DNA from: Chryseobacterium sp. MEBOG06
GTDB taxonomy: Bacteria > Bacteroidota > Bacteroidia > Flavobacteriales > Weeksellaceae
Length of the DNA: 64,000 nt
Direction of reading: 5' to 3'
NCBI RefSeq assembly: GCF_021869765.1
Contig: NZ_CP084580.1
Span: 2,976,001-3,040,000 of the forward strand
Within the stretch, counting starts at the first letter, position 1. Each line of letters starts with the position of its first letter. The translations under genes and the position numbers were made by a program. The notes below the pieces were generated by a model. That model was given only the letters and a program-made list of their open reading frames with translations, had not been told where the DNA came from and did no database searches. Shown piece after piece: positions 53,372 through 62,678 of the stretch.

Positions 53372-54496
53372 TTAATTTTGAAACTTTACAAAATCCAGAT
53401 AAAAAGAAGGATTTCCTGCGTTGAAGGATACCGGTACAATTCCATTTGTTTTACCAGCTAAGACATTATAGGTGCCCGGTACAGCGAAATATAACACCCT
53501 ATTTTGATCTCTCGGAAATATGAATGCCGCAGTGTTTGATCCACAATAGCTTCTCCACACGTCACCAATTCCATTGATATAGAAAAAGTAATCATTGCAG
53601 TCAGAATTGATGGCAATTCCACATCGGAAAAAGTACCAGCCCTTTGCGGGGATAGTCACCTGAACTCCTGTATTCAATCCGGCAGCTCCTATCCCTCCAG
53701 TATAAGGATTTACCAATGTTCCGGCGTATGGTGTCCAGTTATTGGCAAATGCTGTAGTAACGGTGGATGACCATGTTGCCAAACCATTTGCGTCACTTGT
53801 CAGTACATATCCCAATTGCTGGGTTCCGTCCTTAATCTGAAGAGCACCATTGGTAGTTCCGTTATCAATCACAATTTTTGCACTTGCTGCTCCCGCCGGT
53901 ACGGCATTGGTTCCTACAAGCACTTTTCCTGTACCACTGATACTTAGATTATTGCCTGCTGTTGCGATATCAGAAGCTTGTGAAAGGGTTCCACCCAGTT
54001 TTACATCTGTACCGGATACAGTGAGGCCGTTACTTGCCGTCATATTGTTATTAACAATTGTTCCCATTGAAAGAATTTCCCAGGTAGAATTTGCTCCGGA
54101 AAGTCCTGTACTGACAAGCTCAACACTTTGATTGGCTGGTACCGAAATACTGATGTTGCCGTTAATTGTTTCCGGAGCAGCAGCATTTACAGTGATTTTA
54201 AAGTTTGAGTTGTTTTTAATTCTGTAAATTCTCCCTTTGAAGTTCCCATCTCCACTAATGGAAACAGGTAAGCTGAATACTGTATCAGCGGTACCACCAT
54301 ATGAAATATGGAAATCTGACGATGTTAAATTATAAGAAGTTGTCACTGCTTTATAATTTGCGGCCAGTGATCCGTTAATATCCATTGTAGAACCTGGATT
54401 TGCTGTATTAACACCAACATTTCCTGCCTGAGCAAAGATAATAGCTGGACTTAAAGCTAACACTGCCAAACATAATTTTGCATAAATTTTAATCAT
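53372..54496 (-). CDS. Secreted NVGVNT-type protein
   Basis: The protein has 374 residues with a signal peptide ending IIFAQ. The mature start GNVGVNTANPGSTMDINGS is characteristic of a large group of Flavobacteriia exported proteins. The middle is repetitive, Ser/Thr/Gly/Asn-rich and beta-structured. The end (GWYFFRCGIAINSDCNDYFFYING) may fold as a small globular domain. No sorting domain is seen. The role is unknown, perhaps surface-exposed. Confidence 0.8.
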   Translation of the reverse strand: MIKIYAKLCLAVLALSPAIIFAQAGNVGVNTANPGSTMDINGSLAANYKAVTTSYNLTSSDFHISYGGTADTVFSLPVSISGDGNFKGRIYRIKNNSNFKITVNAAAPETINGNISISVPANQSVELVSTGLSGANSTWEILSMGTIVNNNMTASNGLTVSGTDVKLGGTLSQASDIATAGNNLSISGTGKVLVGTNAVPAGAASAKIVIDNGTTNGALQIKDGTQQLGYVLTSDANGLATWSSTVTTAFANNWTPYAGTLVNPYTGGIGAAGLNTGVQVTIPAKGWYFFRCGIAINSDCNDYFFYINGIGDVWRSYCGSNTAAFIFPRDQNRVLYFAVPGTYNVLAGKTNGIVPVSFNAGNPSFYLDFVKFQN

Positions 54497-54700
54497 TTAT
54501 TCCTATTTATTATACTAATTGATATTATTAACACACCAGCAAAGGTATTTTAATATCTATCGTGGGATTCTTCTATTATTGTGGAAATACATTTATGGTA
54601 TTGTGGAAAGATATCCACAAATTTAAATTCCAACAGTGGCGAACATTAGTATATAATAAAGGTTATATCGAGTTTTGTTTCTTCACGTTCGTTGCGAAGC

Positions 54701-54914
54701 CCTGCTGCCACACGAATCCTTTCGTGTGGTTTAATAGTATAAGTCAAATATTCCAAAAACAAGAATATGATTAAAAACTCCTTTAAAAATATTCAAGCTG
54801 CCAACAACAATGAAACTTATGAAATATAATCCTTAAGGATTGCAGAATTTGTAATACACACTCATCAATTATGATTTTATAAATATAAATGCGTTTGAGA
54901 AAGTCTTTGAAAAT
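54701..54914. repeat. 212-bp dispersed repeat, copy B
   Basis: Copy of 52976-53187. Its left end carries a perfect hairpin CCACACGAA..TTCGTGTGG. It lies on the chromosomal side of the integrative element boundary. Confidence 0.8.
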
Positions 54915-54956
54915 CCTCCACATAATCTTTAGCCAGAGCTATTTTCGGGGGTATTC

Positions 54957-54987
54957 ATAAAAAAAGCCCCTTAAAAAAGGGGCTTTT
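54957..54987 (-). terminator. Terminator of the interrupted tRNA gene
   Basis: AAAAGCCCCTT pairs with AAGGGGCTTTT (54962-54972, 54977-54987); on the minus strand it is followed by TTTTTTTAT. It lies 2 bp after the tRNA 3' end fragment. Confidence 0.85.
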
Positions 54988-54988
54988 G

Positions 54989-55012
54989 TGACCGCAGAAG
55001 GATTCGAACCTT
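54989..55012 (-). other. tRNA 3' end fragment, attachment site of the integrative element
   Basis: On the minus strand the sequence AAGGTTCGAATCCTTC and then TGCGGTCA is a T-arm, the 3' strand of an acceptor stem (TGCGGTC) and a discriminator A. The rest of a tRNA is missing: the T-stem's first base is already mismatched, and AT-rich element DNA follows. The expected complete tRNA would begin GACCGCA and should lie at the other end of the element, to the right of this window. Confidence 0.8.
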
Positions 55013-55118
55013 TATATTTTATTATTTTTCAACATTCTTTAAAACCTGCAAAAACACTACATATAAAGCATTTATGTAATACTAAAAAACATTAAGAAAC
55101 AATAAAAAACAAAATAAA

Positions 55119-55163
55119 CCTTGACCTTTACCTTGACCAATTCAAAATTTATTTCTACTTTTG
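55119..55163 (+). promoter_or_regulatory. Integrase promoter with direct repeats
   Basis: TTG at 55133-55135, 20 bp, then TACTTTTG at 55156-55163 form a good Bacteroidota promoter. Two copies of CCTTGACC (55119-55126 and 55131-55138, period 12 bp) overlap the -33 box. They could bind the excisionase-like protein or be integrase arm sites. Confidence 0.65.
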
Positions 55164-55184
55164 AGTAATTAAAAATAACTTATT

Positions 55185-56645
55185 ATGAAAACTCAAGAGA
55201 GATATAATAGTGATATTGGTAGTGTAACCTTTAGGTTAAAGAAAGCAGATTCTACTGGTTTATGCTCGATTTTAGGTACATATTTATTCAAGGAATATCA
55301 AATTGGGTTTTCAACTGAAATTAAAATACAACAAGAACAATGGGATAATATCAGCAAGAAAGTCATTTCAGGAAAACAAAAGAAAGAAGAAAATGATAAG
55401 TTAAACAGATTCCGAACCACTATTACAAAAGAACATCAAAGCTTTAACGAGCAATTTAATCGTTTACCTTCTAAAGAAGAGTTAAAAACAATCATTGCTA
55501 AAGCCAAGAGCAATGACAGTGTAACAATAGTAAACAGAAAAAAGAAAACATTTGATGATGTTTACCAAGAAACATTAGGTTTATTAAATCAAAAAAGGGA
55601 AAATGCCCTTAATTCAGGTCGAAAACCATTAAGAAAAGAATCAATTTCCAGACTCACTCTCTCATATAACAATCTGAAAGATTTCATTAAAGAGAAAAAA
55701 TATTTTTTAGATTTGGACTCTTTTGATGAAAGAATGTGTCTAGAATTTCAAGGATGGTTAATAGGCATCGGATTAAAGCCCTCTACCGTAAAATCCAGAG
55801 TACAAAATATCAGTAAGATACTAAAAAGAGCCTTTGAAAGAGGTTACACACATAATCGTTCTTATCTCCTATCCGATTTTAAAGTACAGGTTCCACCAAC
55901 AGTAGCTGTCACATTAACTGAGGAAGAAATAAAAATATTGTATGAATATGATTTTAGCAATAAACCAAGCTTAGAAAGAGTAAGAGATATTTTTGTACTT
56001 TCTTGTCATACCTCCCTACGATATGGTGATGTAACCAGATTAGAGCCATCTCATATAAATACTGAAAATAAAACTATCAAAATATTAAGTCAAAAAGTTT
56101 CAGAAGATGCAAGACCCGTAAATCTTGATTTTAAGTTTTTTGGTTATACAGAGAACATATTATTAAAATATCAATACAACATCAAGAATATTGCAATCAG
56201 CAACCAAAAGACAAACAAATATCTGAAAAACTTATTTAAAGAAATCCCCTATTTTAAAGACAAAACCATTCAATTAGAAGTTTTTAATGACAAAAAGATG
56301 TTGTTTAAACACTTCCCTTTTACTGAAAAAATTGTATTTCATGACTCAAGAAGGAGTTTTTGTACAAATAGATATATCGAAGGATGGGATTTACTCGAAA
56401 TTTGGTCATATACAGGACATACCAATGAATCAACATTTTATGGCTATTTCAAACCAACTCGACAACATGAAAAAATAAGACGACAAAATATAGTCAATAG
56501 AAATGAAAGACTTCAGAAAGTAGATTTACAAACTAAGCAAATAGAAGACCTTCAAAAACAGCTTAACGAATTATCAAAGTTAGTCAGTGAAGAGAAAAAA
56601 GAGGAGTTAGCAAAAATCATTAGCATCACTCAAAATGTATCATAA
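55185..56645 (+). CDS. int: Tyrosine recombinase (integrase)
   Basis: The protein has 486 residues. An N-terminal arm-binding part, a SAM-like core-binding domain (about 160-250) and a catalytic domain are present. The catalytic residues are the Arg in TSLRYGD, His-x-x-Arg in FHDSRRSF, the GH in SYTGHTN, and Tyr in FYGYFKP. A C-terminal coiled coil of about 45 residues is extra. It sits 170 bp from the tRNA-fragment att site and surely moves this element. Confidence 0.95.
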   Translation: MKTQERYNSDIGSVTFRLKKADSTGLCSILGTYLFKEYQIGFSTEIKIQQEQWDNISKKVISGKQKKEENDKLNRFRTTITKEHQSFNEQFNRLPSKEELKTIIAKAKSNDSVTIVNRKKKTFDDVYQETLGLLNQKRENALNSGRKPLRKESISRLTLSYNNLKDFIKEKKYFLDLDSFDERMCLEFQGWLIGIGLKPSTVKSRVQNISKILKRAFERGYTHNRSYLLSDFKVQVPPTVAVTLTEEEIKILYEYDFSNKPSLERVRDIFVLSCHTSLRYGDVTRLEPSHINTENKTIKILSQKVSEDARPVNLDFKFFGYTENILLKYQYNIKNIAISNQKTNKYLKNLFKEIPYFKDKTIQLEVFNDKKMLFKHFPFTEKIVFHDSRRSFCTNRYIEGWDLLEIWSYTGHTNESTFYGYFKPTRQHEKIRRQNIVNRNERLQKVDLQTKQIEDLQKQLNELSKLVSEEKKEELAKIISITQNVS

Positions 56646-57742
56646 TGGAAAAGCTTGTAAATACACTGAAAAATCTCATCGCAAAAATAACTTTCCCAGT
56701 AACGATTGATGACGAAGCAATTCAAACTAAAGAGGAAATTATCACTCTCATAGAGAAGATATTTTTAAATTCAGAAGAAAGACAATTCCAAACTATTCTG
56801 ATAAATTATGTTATCAAGCCCTTGTATTCTAGGTTCTCAGAAATTGAACCATTACAACAATTTTCATCACGGAGCAAACGAAAAATTGCTCAGCAACATC
56901 AGCAAATCAAACCGTTGATAGAATCAATCTTTGAAAGTTACAAACATTTCCTGAAGGAAGAAAAGGAATACATTCAATATCAGGACAATCTATTAGATAG
57001 AGAAAAAGATTTAATGAATCTTATATTTAAAAAGCTCGATTACGATGCAGATTCATTTGAATCATATAATTTAAACGTATCTAAAACTCAAATTTTAAGA
57101 TACCTCACACAGTTGAGTAATGACAGTAGTTATCTCGATTTAAAATATAGAGTTGGCCAAATACACACCAAAATAAAAGATGTTAAAAGAAGGCTTACTA
57201 ACGAGCTCAATAGAATTTATAATGAGATTAAAAATACTACAATAGAACTAAATTCAGATATTGACTATCCAACAGATTACCATAACTATACGTACAAAGA
57301 AATCTTAGGAGAAAATCTTTTAGAATATAAAATTGAGCAAAGCTTTTATACCAATCATTTTGAGCTGCTTGATAATCTTGAAAAGAATCTTGAAAAAAAA
57401 TTCCCATTCATTATTAAAGACAAAACAATTTCCCAGCTAATACAATTTTTACCTCACGAGAAAATAAATCGCTTCTTAGAATTTGAAGACCTACTAATCG
57501 AGCATAAATACTTAATTAAGAATGAAATTAACCTTAAATGGATTCGAAAGAAAAATGAATTAGTCAACTTCTGTAGGTTCCTTGAATTAGAAGGATTTTT
57601 AAAACCGCACAAAAAGCTTTCTATACTCATCCAATATTTAGAAAACAGATATGATTTTGGTGTAGGAGATCAGAGAAAAGAAAGCAAATTCAATGGAAGC
57701 AATGAAGAGATTAAATCAGACTATGAGTTTTTAAATTTATAA
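56645..57742 (+). CDS. RteC-like protein of the integrative element
   Basis: The protein has 365 residues. Its ATG overlaps the integrase stop by one base, so it is translationally coupled. It is mostly helical and charged. The C-terminal block LKWIRKKNELVNFCRFLE, then YDFGVGDQRKE, resembles the end of RteC, a regulator of excision in Bacteroides conjugative transposons. The assignment is by pattern only. A terminator follows. Confidence 0.6.
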   Translation: MEKLVNTLKNLIAKITFPVTIDDEAIQTKEEIITLIEKIFLNSEERQFQTILINYVIKPLYSRFSEIEPLQQFSSRSKRKIAQQHQQIKPLIESIFESYKHFLKEEKEYIQYQDNLLDREKDLMNLIFKKLDYDADSFESYNLNVSKTQILRYLTQLSNDSSYLDLKYRVGQIHTKIKDVKRRLTNELNRIYNEIKNTTIELNSDIDYPTDYHNYTYKEILGENLLEYKIEQSFYTNHFELLDNLEKNLEKKFPFIIKDKTISQLIQFLPHEKINRFLEFEDLLIEHKYLIKNEINLKWIRKKNELVNFCRFLELEGFLKPHKKLSILIQYLENRYDFGVGDQRKESKFNGSNEEIKSDYEFLNL

Positions 57743-57778
57743 TCCTTTTTCATTCCCTTTTTATTCCCCTTAAAAAAT

Positions 57779-57813
57779 TAAAAATGCAGACACAATCAGT
57801 GTTTGCATTTTTT
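57779..57813 (+). terminator. Rho-independent terminator
   Basis: AAAATGCA..ACAC pairs with GTGT..TGCATTTTTT (57781-57813), closing the integrase operon. Confidence 0.8.
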
Positions 57814-57849
57814 GTACCCCCCCATTTTCAGGACGTTTAATAAGCTCCC

Positions 57850-57857
57850 TACCTTTG
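57850..57857 (+). promoter_or_regulatory. -7 box of the HTH/polymerase-like operon
   Basis: TACCTTTG matches TAnnTTTG and lies 27 bp before the HTH gene; TTTC at 57826-57829 could be a weak -33 box. Confidence 0.5.
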
Positions 57858-57883
57858 TATTGTAATTTTAAAACAAAGGAAAA

Positions 57884-58174
57884 ATGACAAATATACAGCA
57901 AATCGAAATAATCCAAATAACTCCTGAAAAGCTAGAATCTATAATAGAAATAGCAATTAAAAAAGGGGTTGAGCAAGCCAGAAATATATTTAGCAAGCCA
58001 TCAAAACAAGAAGAGTATTTAACTAGAAAAGAAGCCGCAAAAAAATTGAAGATTTCGATAGGAACCTTAGACAACTGGACAAAAAGTGGAAAATTACCTT
58101 CCCACAAAATTGACAGAAAGGTACTTTACAAAGAAACAGAAATTGAAGAATTTATTAATAAGGCATCTCTATGA
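57884..58174 (+). CDS. Excisionase-like HTH_17 protein
   Basis: The protein has 96 residues. An N-terminal helical segment is followed by a MerR-type HTH_17 (about 45-95): EYLTRKEAAKKLKISIGTLDNWTKSGKLPSHKIDRKVLY. Such proteins act as excisionases or local regulators in Bacteroidota elements. Its stop overlaps the start of the next gene by four bases. Confidence 0.85.
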   Translation: MTNIQQIEIIQITPEKLESIIEIAIKKGVEQARNIFSKPSKQEEYLTRKEAAKKLKISIGTLDNWTKSGKLPSHKIDRKVLYKETEIEEFINKASL

Positions 58175-59553
58175 ATCAGACAGTCATTATTCAAGAACAG
58201 CTATTGCGGGATTTAAAAAAATCCGTTGAACAAAACAATAAAATCAGCCATATCAAACTCAAGTTAGATGTGGCTGTATTTTATCTGAGTTTATTAAACA
58301 GTATTCCAAGCTTTTATAGAGAAGGTAATTGTGAGAGAGACTGTAGTATTGCACTATATTCAAAGAAATTACTGTCCTACAATTGGAGATACAGTGAATA
58401 TATTAATTTTTTGATTGAACAAGGTTTTATAATTAAGGTCAGTAACTATGGAGTTGATATTGGAGCATGCAATCATTATCACATTGCTGCTGAGTACTAC
58501 AACAGTGAAGTAATAAATTACACAATCACAGATAAAACCTTGCTAAAAGCTATTAAGCGTACAGATTATAAAGAAAATGAAAAAAGTTTTAATAAGAGGG
58601 AATATTGCATGCAAAAAAGACCCCATCTTATTAAGTTCTTTGATGATGAATTGGAAATCGATGAGGTAAAAGCACTGGAGATCATAAACCCACTTCTGAA
58701 ACAAGGTGAAGTGAGAAAATATACATCTGCAAGACATTTGATTAATGAGTTTAAATATAAGGATTGGCAGTATTCAGTTAAACCAGATACAGATAATAGA
58801 CTTCATTCATCAATGACAAGATTAAACAAGATTTTAAGACCTTGTATTACTTATAATGGTGAAAGATTAGGAAGTATTGACATTAAGTCCTCCCAACCGT
58901 ATTTCTTTTGTGTAATCCTTAAAGCAATCATGAATCAAGACAAAGATTTGCTTAAGCAGATAGGGGCAACAAAACTATTGAACAATAAGCACATTCAACG
59001 TTTATTTAATCTTACTCTTGATAAAGAAGAGATTGATAATTTTATCAATCTAGTAATCAATGGAGATTTTTATGAATACTTCAGTAGCATATTGCAGATT
59101 AAATATAATGAAGAGGATGAACCATATAGGGTTGTTTCTAATTTTTCATCAAAGAATAAATGGTTTGCTCAACCGACCAGAACAATTATATTTAAAAGTA
59201 AACGAGATTTAGCAAAGAATGTTGTTATGGAGATATTCTTTAGTAAACCCAAAACAACTATTCCGGAAGCAAAAAATTTTAAACAAGAATTTCCAAGTGT
59301 ATTTAAAGTGATGAGTCATATTAAAGACATAGGAGTAAGCTTTGATGGTTTATTGACTAATGTAGAATCGTATTGTTTACTCGATTGTGTAGCAAAGGAG
59401 TTTAGTGAAGAATATCCAGATATACCATTGTTCAGTATTCACGATTCACTTGTGACAACTCAAAAGCATCTAACAAAATTAAAGAATAATGTAGAAATAC
59501 AACTCACCAACATAACAACATTAAAAACAACTCTAATTAGAGAACACTACTAA
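58171..59553 (+). CDS. Polymerase-like protein (family A / single-subunit RNAP-type palm motifs)
   Basis: The protein has 460 residues. Three blocks fit, in order and spacing, the palm motifs of the family A/T7-like polymerase superfamily. Motif A is LGSIDIKSSQPYF with Asp237. Motif B is KRDLAKNVVMEIFFS, with the R-x3-K-x3-M pattern (Arg345, Lys349, Met353) and an aromatic Phe357. Motif C is LFSIHDSLVTT with His424-Asp425-Ser426, similar to HDSF of T7 RNA polymerase and HDEL of DNA polymerase I. The N-terminal 200 residues are unfamiliar. It may replicate or transcribe the element. It is translationally coupled to the HTH gene. The fold is inferred from motifs alone. Confidence 0.6.
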   Translation: MNQTVIIQEQLLRDLKKSVEQNNKISHIKLKLDVAVFYLSLLNSIPSFYREGNCERDCSIALYSKKLLSYNWRYSEYINFLIEQGFIIKVSNYGVDIGACNHYHIAAEYYNSEVINYTITDKTLLKAIKRTDYKENEKSFNKREYCMQKRPHLIKFFDDELEIDEVKALEIINPLLKQGEVRKYTSARHLINEFKYKDWQYSVKPDTDNRLHSSMTRLNKILRPCITYNGERLGSIDIKSSQPYFFCVILKAIMNQDKDLLKQIGATKLLNNKHIQRLFNLTLDKEEIDNFINLVINGDFYEYFSSILQIKYNEEDEPYRVVSNFSSKNKWFAQPTRTIIFKSKRDLAKNVVMEIFFSKPKTTIPEAKNFKQEFPSVFKVMSHIKDIGVSFDGLLTNVESYCLLDCVAKEFSEEYPDIPLFSIHDSLVTTQKHLTKLKNNVEIQLTNITTLKTTLIREHY

Positions 59554-59621
59554 ACAAACAATATAGAAATATACCCTAATGTTATAGGTTTTTTATTACA
59601 ATTGTTGAAAAGCTCTTAATT

Positions 59622-59664
59622 AAGGATGCTTGAGATTATTACAAATGATCAAGCATCCTTTTTT
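59622..59664 (+). terminator. Rho-independent terminator
   Basis: A perfect 12-bp stem AAGGATGCTTGA/TCAAGCATCCTT is followed by TTTT (six T in all with the stem end). Confidence 0.88.
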
Positions 59665-59668
59665 GTTA

Positions 59669-59968
59669 CTATAAATTATCAAAAACCCGTCTTCTTGTAA
59701 GAAACAGTTCAGTATATAAATCATGTAATTCTTTAGATTTCAGCAAACCATAGCCGTTCACTTCTAAAGAGTCCTCGTAAGAAAGTTCACTTAAATAGAT
59801 ATAGAAACTGTAGTAAGGCATAAATGAATAAAGCTCTTGCATTGAGTTGTTATAAAAAATGATCAAATCATCTTCTTTTTTAATATTTTTTGAAGCATTG
59901 ATTATATTCATTCTGCATTTTTCATAGGCTTTCTCAATTTCAATTTCAAAATCTTTTTTTGTTTTCAT
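59669..59968 (-). CDS. Small hypothetical protein downstream of the large cargo gene
   Basis: The protein has 99 residues, acidic and helical, starting MKTKKDFEIEIEKAYEKCR, with no signal peptide. It lies 31 bp after the 892-residue gene on the same strand, so the two are an operon. It could be a partner or regulator. The family is unknown. Confidence 0.65.
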   Translation of the reverse strand: MKTKKDFEIEIEKAYEKCRMNIINASKNIKKEDDLIIFYNNSMQELYSFMPYYSFYIYLSELSYEDSLEVNGYGLLKSKELHDLYTELFLTRRRVFDNL

Positions 59969-59999
59969 AGTTAAATTATTTTAGTGTAAAAATATTTCA

Positions 60000-62678
60000 T
60001 CAAGTGAAATTTTCAAAGTAAAATTTTGCAATCTCACTATCATAGTTCTTTTCTAGGTATTTTTTTAGATAATCAAGAAGTGGCTTTGACTTTTTAAATG
60101 CTTTGACATAATATTTCAGATTGTTTCCGATTAACCAATAAGGATTGAATTTTGAATAATCAAATGTATCCAAGTGCAAAAGCCAATTATAATAGTCCTT
60201 TTTGGAAGAAACATTATAATCAATGTACTTTTCCAATTTTTCAAATGGGAATTCTAACTTATAGAAAATATTAATCACTTGGTCAAGTCTAAAATTCTCA
60301 GGTGAACCAAATGCGTCTCTTCCCTCATTTTGTGATAAATCAGGAATTTCTTCAATGAATTTTTCTAAAAATTTATCATCTAATTGAGGTGTAATAGTAT
60401 TAAAGATAACAGCCGTATTAAATAATTCAGTATTAAAATTATCTTCTAATTCTTTGATAACCTTTTGTTTGATTACAGCCTGTAACTCATCGTCTAAGAA
60501 ACTTAACCCATACCAATATTTATAATAATTATCCTTTTTAGAAAAATCAATATCCTCAATGTTTGAAATGCCATTAATCTGCTTAATTATATCAATTATT
60601 TCTTCTGGGGTTGCTTTTTCAAAGTAATATTTTGCAAGTAACGAAGAATTGGTTATTCTCAAACTACTATCAATACCTAACTTTATAAAATCTAACAGAT
60701 TCTCTTTAGAAATTGAATATTCTTTTTCTGTTACAATTTTCATCAGATCAGCTACAAGTGAAAGTCTTTCAGTTTTATTAATTCGGATAAAGTTCAAAAC
60801 TTTTGAGAATAAGATATTTAGACTAATATTATCAATTTCAATTTTGGAAATTATTAAACAAAAGTTTTGAATAGTATTGCTTAGCCGCTGAACAATTCTA
60901 TAATTATCTTTATTTTTTTCTATACTTGTGCTTGATTTTGTTAAGTTATCAATATAAACATTAAATTGTTGCAAGACTAAATCTGTGTTATGTATTGTAA
61001 TTATTTTGATATTATACTTATTCAATAAAAAAATAGCATCTTTATTTTTGACATAAAAAAGCCACATTTCGATAGTCTTAAAATCAAACTTGTACTTTTC
61101 ATAATCAGGATTTTTTAATGTGTAAATAATCAAAAAACCTTCTAATATTTTTCTACATAATTGTTCATATTCTTGATACTGGTTCAGTATAATAAAATTG
61201 AATTCAAAAAAATTATGAACTCTAACAAAATTGCTTTCTAAATCAAAAAGTTGGTTATCAGAAGTCCAACCGCCTTGTTTATCATTTAATCTTGTTTTTT
61301 GTAGTTCGAACAGCAAATTATCTATGTAAACAATATTTCTGTACACAAATCGAAAGTCTCTTACTGTTTTGTATATGTCTAAGAAGTGTTGAGCATTGTC
61401 AAGAATAAATTTTTCTTCGGACTTATCTTCGATATGAACAAACTTCTTTTTTATTTCATCATCGAAATAAAAACTATTTTCACACAATTGTTTTAACTCC
61501 AATAGATTCAATTTTGCTGTTAGATAGGTTATAGGGTTTTTATTCTTATCTTCATTATTGTAAATATCCAAAAGTATATCTATTGACTTTTCCACATCTC
61601 CAAACAAGAATGATGCATAACTTTTTCTTAGTTTTTCATATCCTGAATAATTAGGCTTGTTCTGTTTTAAGAGAAATTCTGTTTTTTTAATATCCAGCCT
61701 TTCAAAAGTACATCTTTCACAATTGCATGTACCGGAAAGAAACAGGTTATGAAGACAAAATCTATTTCCTTCTTCTAATCTCCGACCTCGAAAAAATATG
61801 TGCTTAATTGCATTAGAAATAAAGAAACTAATTATCGATTTTAATTTTTCTTTTTGATTTTCAACAAGTATAAGATTGCTTGAAAGGCTATAAGATTTTT
61901 TTCTTCTATCAACATAAATACTTTTAGTAAGATTATACAAATCCTCATTATCGGTAGATATGCTCATGTCACCAACATAAGTGCTTTCACCAAAAGTATA
62001 ATACAATATCTCACTCAAAATATTTTTCGGGATAACTTTTATACATTCAAATTTTTCTATAATGTAATAGAGTTTATCTATGATATGTAACCCTTCAGTT
62101 TCTTTTCTAAAAACAGAATAGTCTGATTTATGAGACTCAAATAAATTTCCATGCAATTTTTCTACTTGTTTAACTCTTGCTGTTCTTATTTCTTCAAGAA
62201 ACTTATCAAAGTTTTCCTCATTAAGAACATTATCTTTCGGAATATAGACTTGAAAGTTTTTTACATTTTTATTTTTCTGCTCATTTATTCTATTGGGAAT
62301 AGTATCATCATTTTGAATAAAATAATAATAAATCTTATTTGATACAATATCACAAAGTGTAAATACAAATGGTTCAGATACTTTATGATACCATGAAAAC
62401 GGATGTCTTAGACTTTTTAGAGGATAAGAAATAAAATCTGTGTCTTTATTAGGTTTTACAATAGCATTTTTTCCTTTGTTTTGATTAAGAAAAGATATTT
62501 CATCAATCAAAGTTTCTCTATCAACGACTTGATAGTAAAAATCTGTCCCAATCTCTCTTTTACCAGATTCATTATCAACTAGTTTATAATTTTTATTTCT
62601 AAACAATTCAGACAAGGTGTCATTTAATAAATTGTTCGCTTGACGCTCAATTTCATCATTGTGTAGTTTTGGTGGCAT
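60000..62678 (-). CDS. Large protein with DUF4365-like nuclease N-terminus, candidate defence gene
   Basis: The protein has 892 residues. The first 130 resemble DUF4365 (PD-(D/E)xK nuclease fold): an early Glu-rich helix (NDEIERQANNLLND), EIGTDF with the Asp, FLNQNKGKN as the QxK position, then a Tyr/Trp block (FSWYHKVSEPFVFTLCDI) and NKIYYYF. In the middle CLHNLFLSGTCNCERC has a C-x9-C-x-C-x2-C pattern, a possible zinc site. The rest is a long series of helices, perhaps TPR-like. Location in an integrative element suggests antiphage or anti-plasmid defence. The function is an inference. Confidence 0.65.
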   Translation of the reverse strand: MPPKLHNDEIERQANNLLNDTLSELFRNKNYKLVDNESGKREIGTDFYYQVVDRETLIDEISFLNQNKGKNAIVKPNKDTDFISYPLKSLRHPFSWYHKVSEPFVFTLCDIVSNKIYYYFIQNDDTIPNRINEQKNKNVKNFQVYIPKDNVLNEENFDKFLEEIRTARVKQVEKLHGNLFESHKSDYSVFRKETEGLHIIDKLYYIIEKFECIKVIPKNILSEILYYTFGESTYVGDMSISTDNEDLYNLTKSIYVDRRKKSYSLSSNLILVENQKEKLKSIISFFISNAIKHIFFRGRRLEEGNRFCLHNLFLSGTCNCERCTFERLDIKKTEFLLKQNKPNYSGYEKLRKSYASFLFGDVEKSIDILLDIYNNEDKNKNPITYLTAKLNLLELKQLCENSFYFDDEIKKKFVHIEDKSEEKFILDNAQHFLDIYKTVRDFRFVYRNIVYIDNLLFELQKTRLNDKQGGWTSDNQLFDLESNFVRVHNFFEFNFIILNQYQEYEQLCRKILEGFLIIYTLKNPDYEKYKFDFKTIEMWLFYVKNKDAIFLLNKYNIKIITIHNTDLVLQQFNVYIDNLTKSSTSIEKNKDNYRIVQRLSNTIQNFCLIISKIEIDNISLNILFSKVLNFIRINKTERLSLVADLMKIVTEKEYSISKENLLDFIKLGIDSSLRITNSSLLAKYYFEKATPEEIIDIIKQINGISNIEDIDFSKKDNYYKYWYGLSFLDDELQAVIKQKVIKELEDNFNTELFNTAVIFNTITPQLDDKFLEKFIEEIPDLSQNEGRDAFGSPENFRLDQVINIFYKLEFPFEKLEKYIDYNVSSKKDYYNWLLHLDTFDYSKFNPYWLIGNNLKYYVKAFKKSKPLLDYLKKYLEKNYDSEIAKFYFENFT

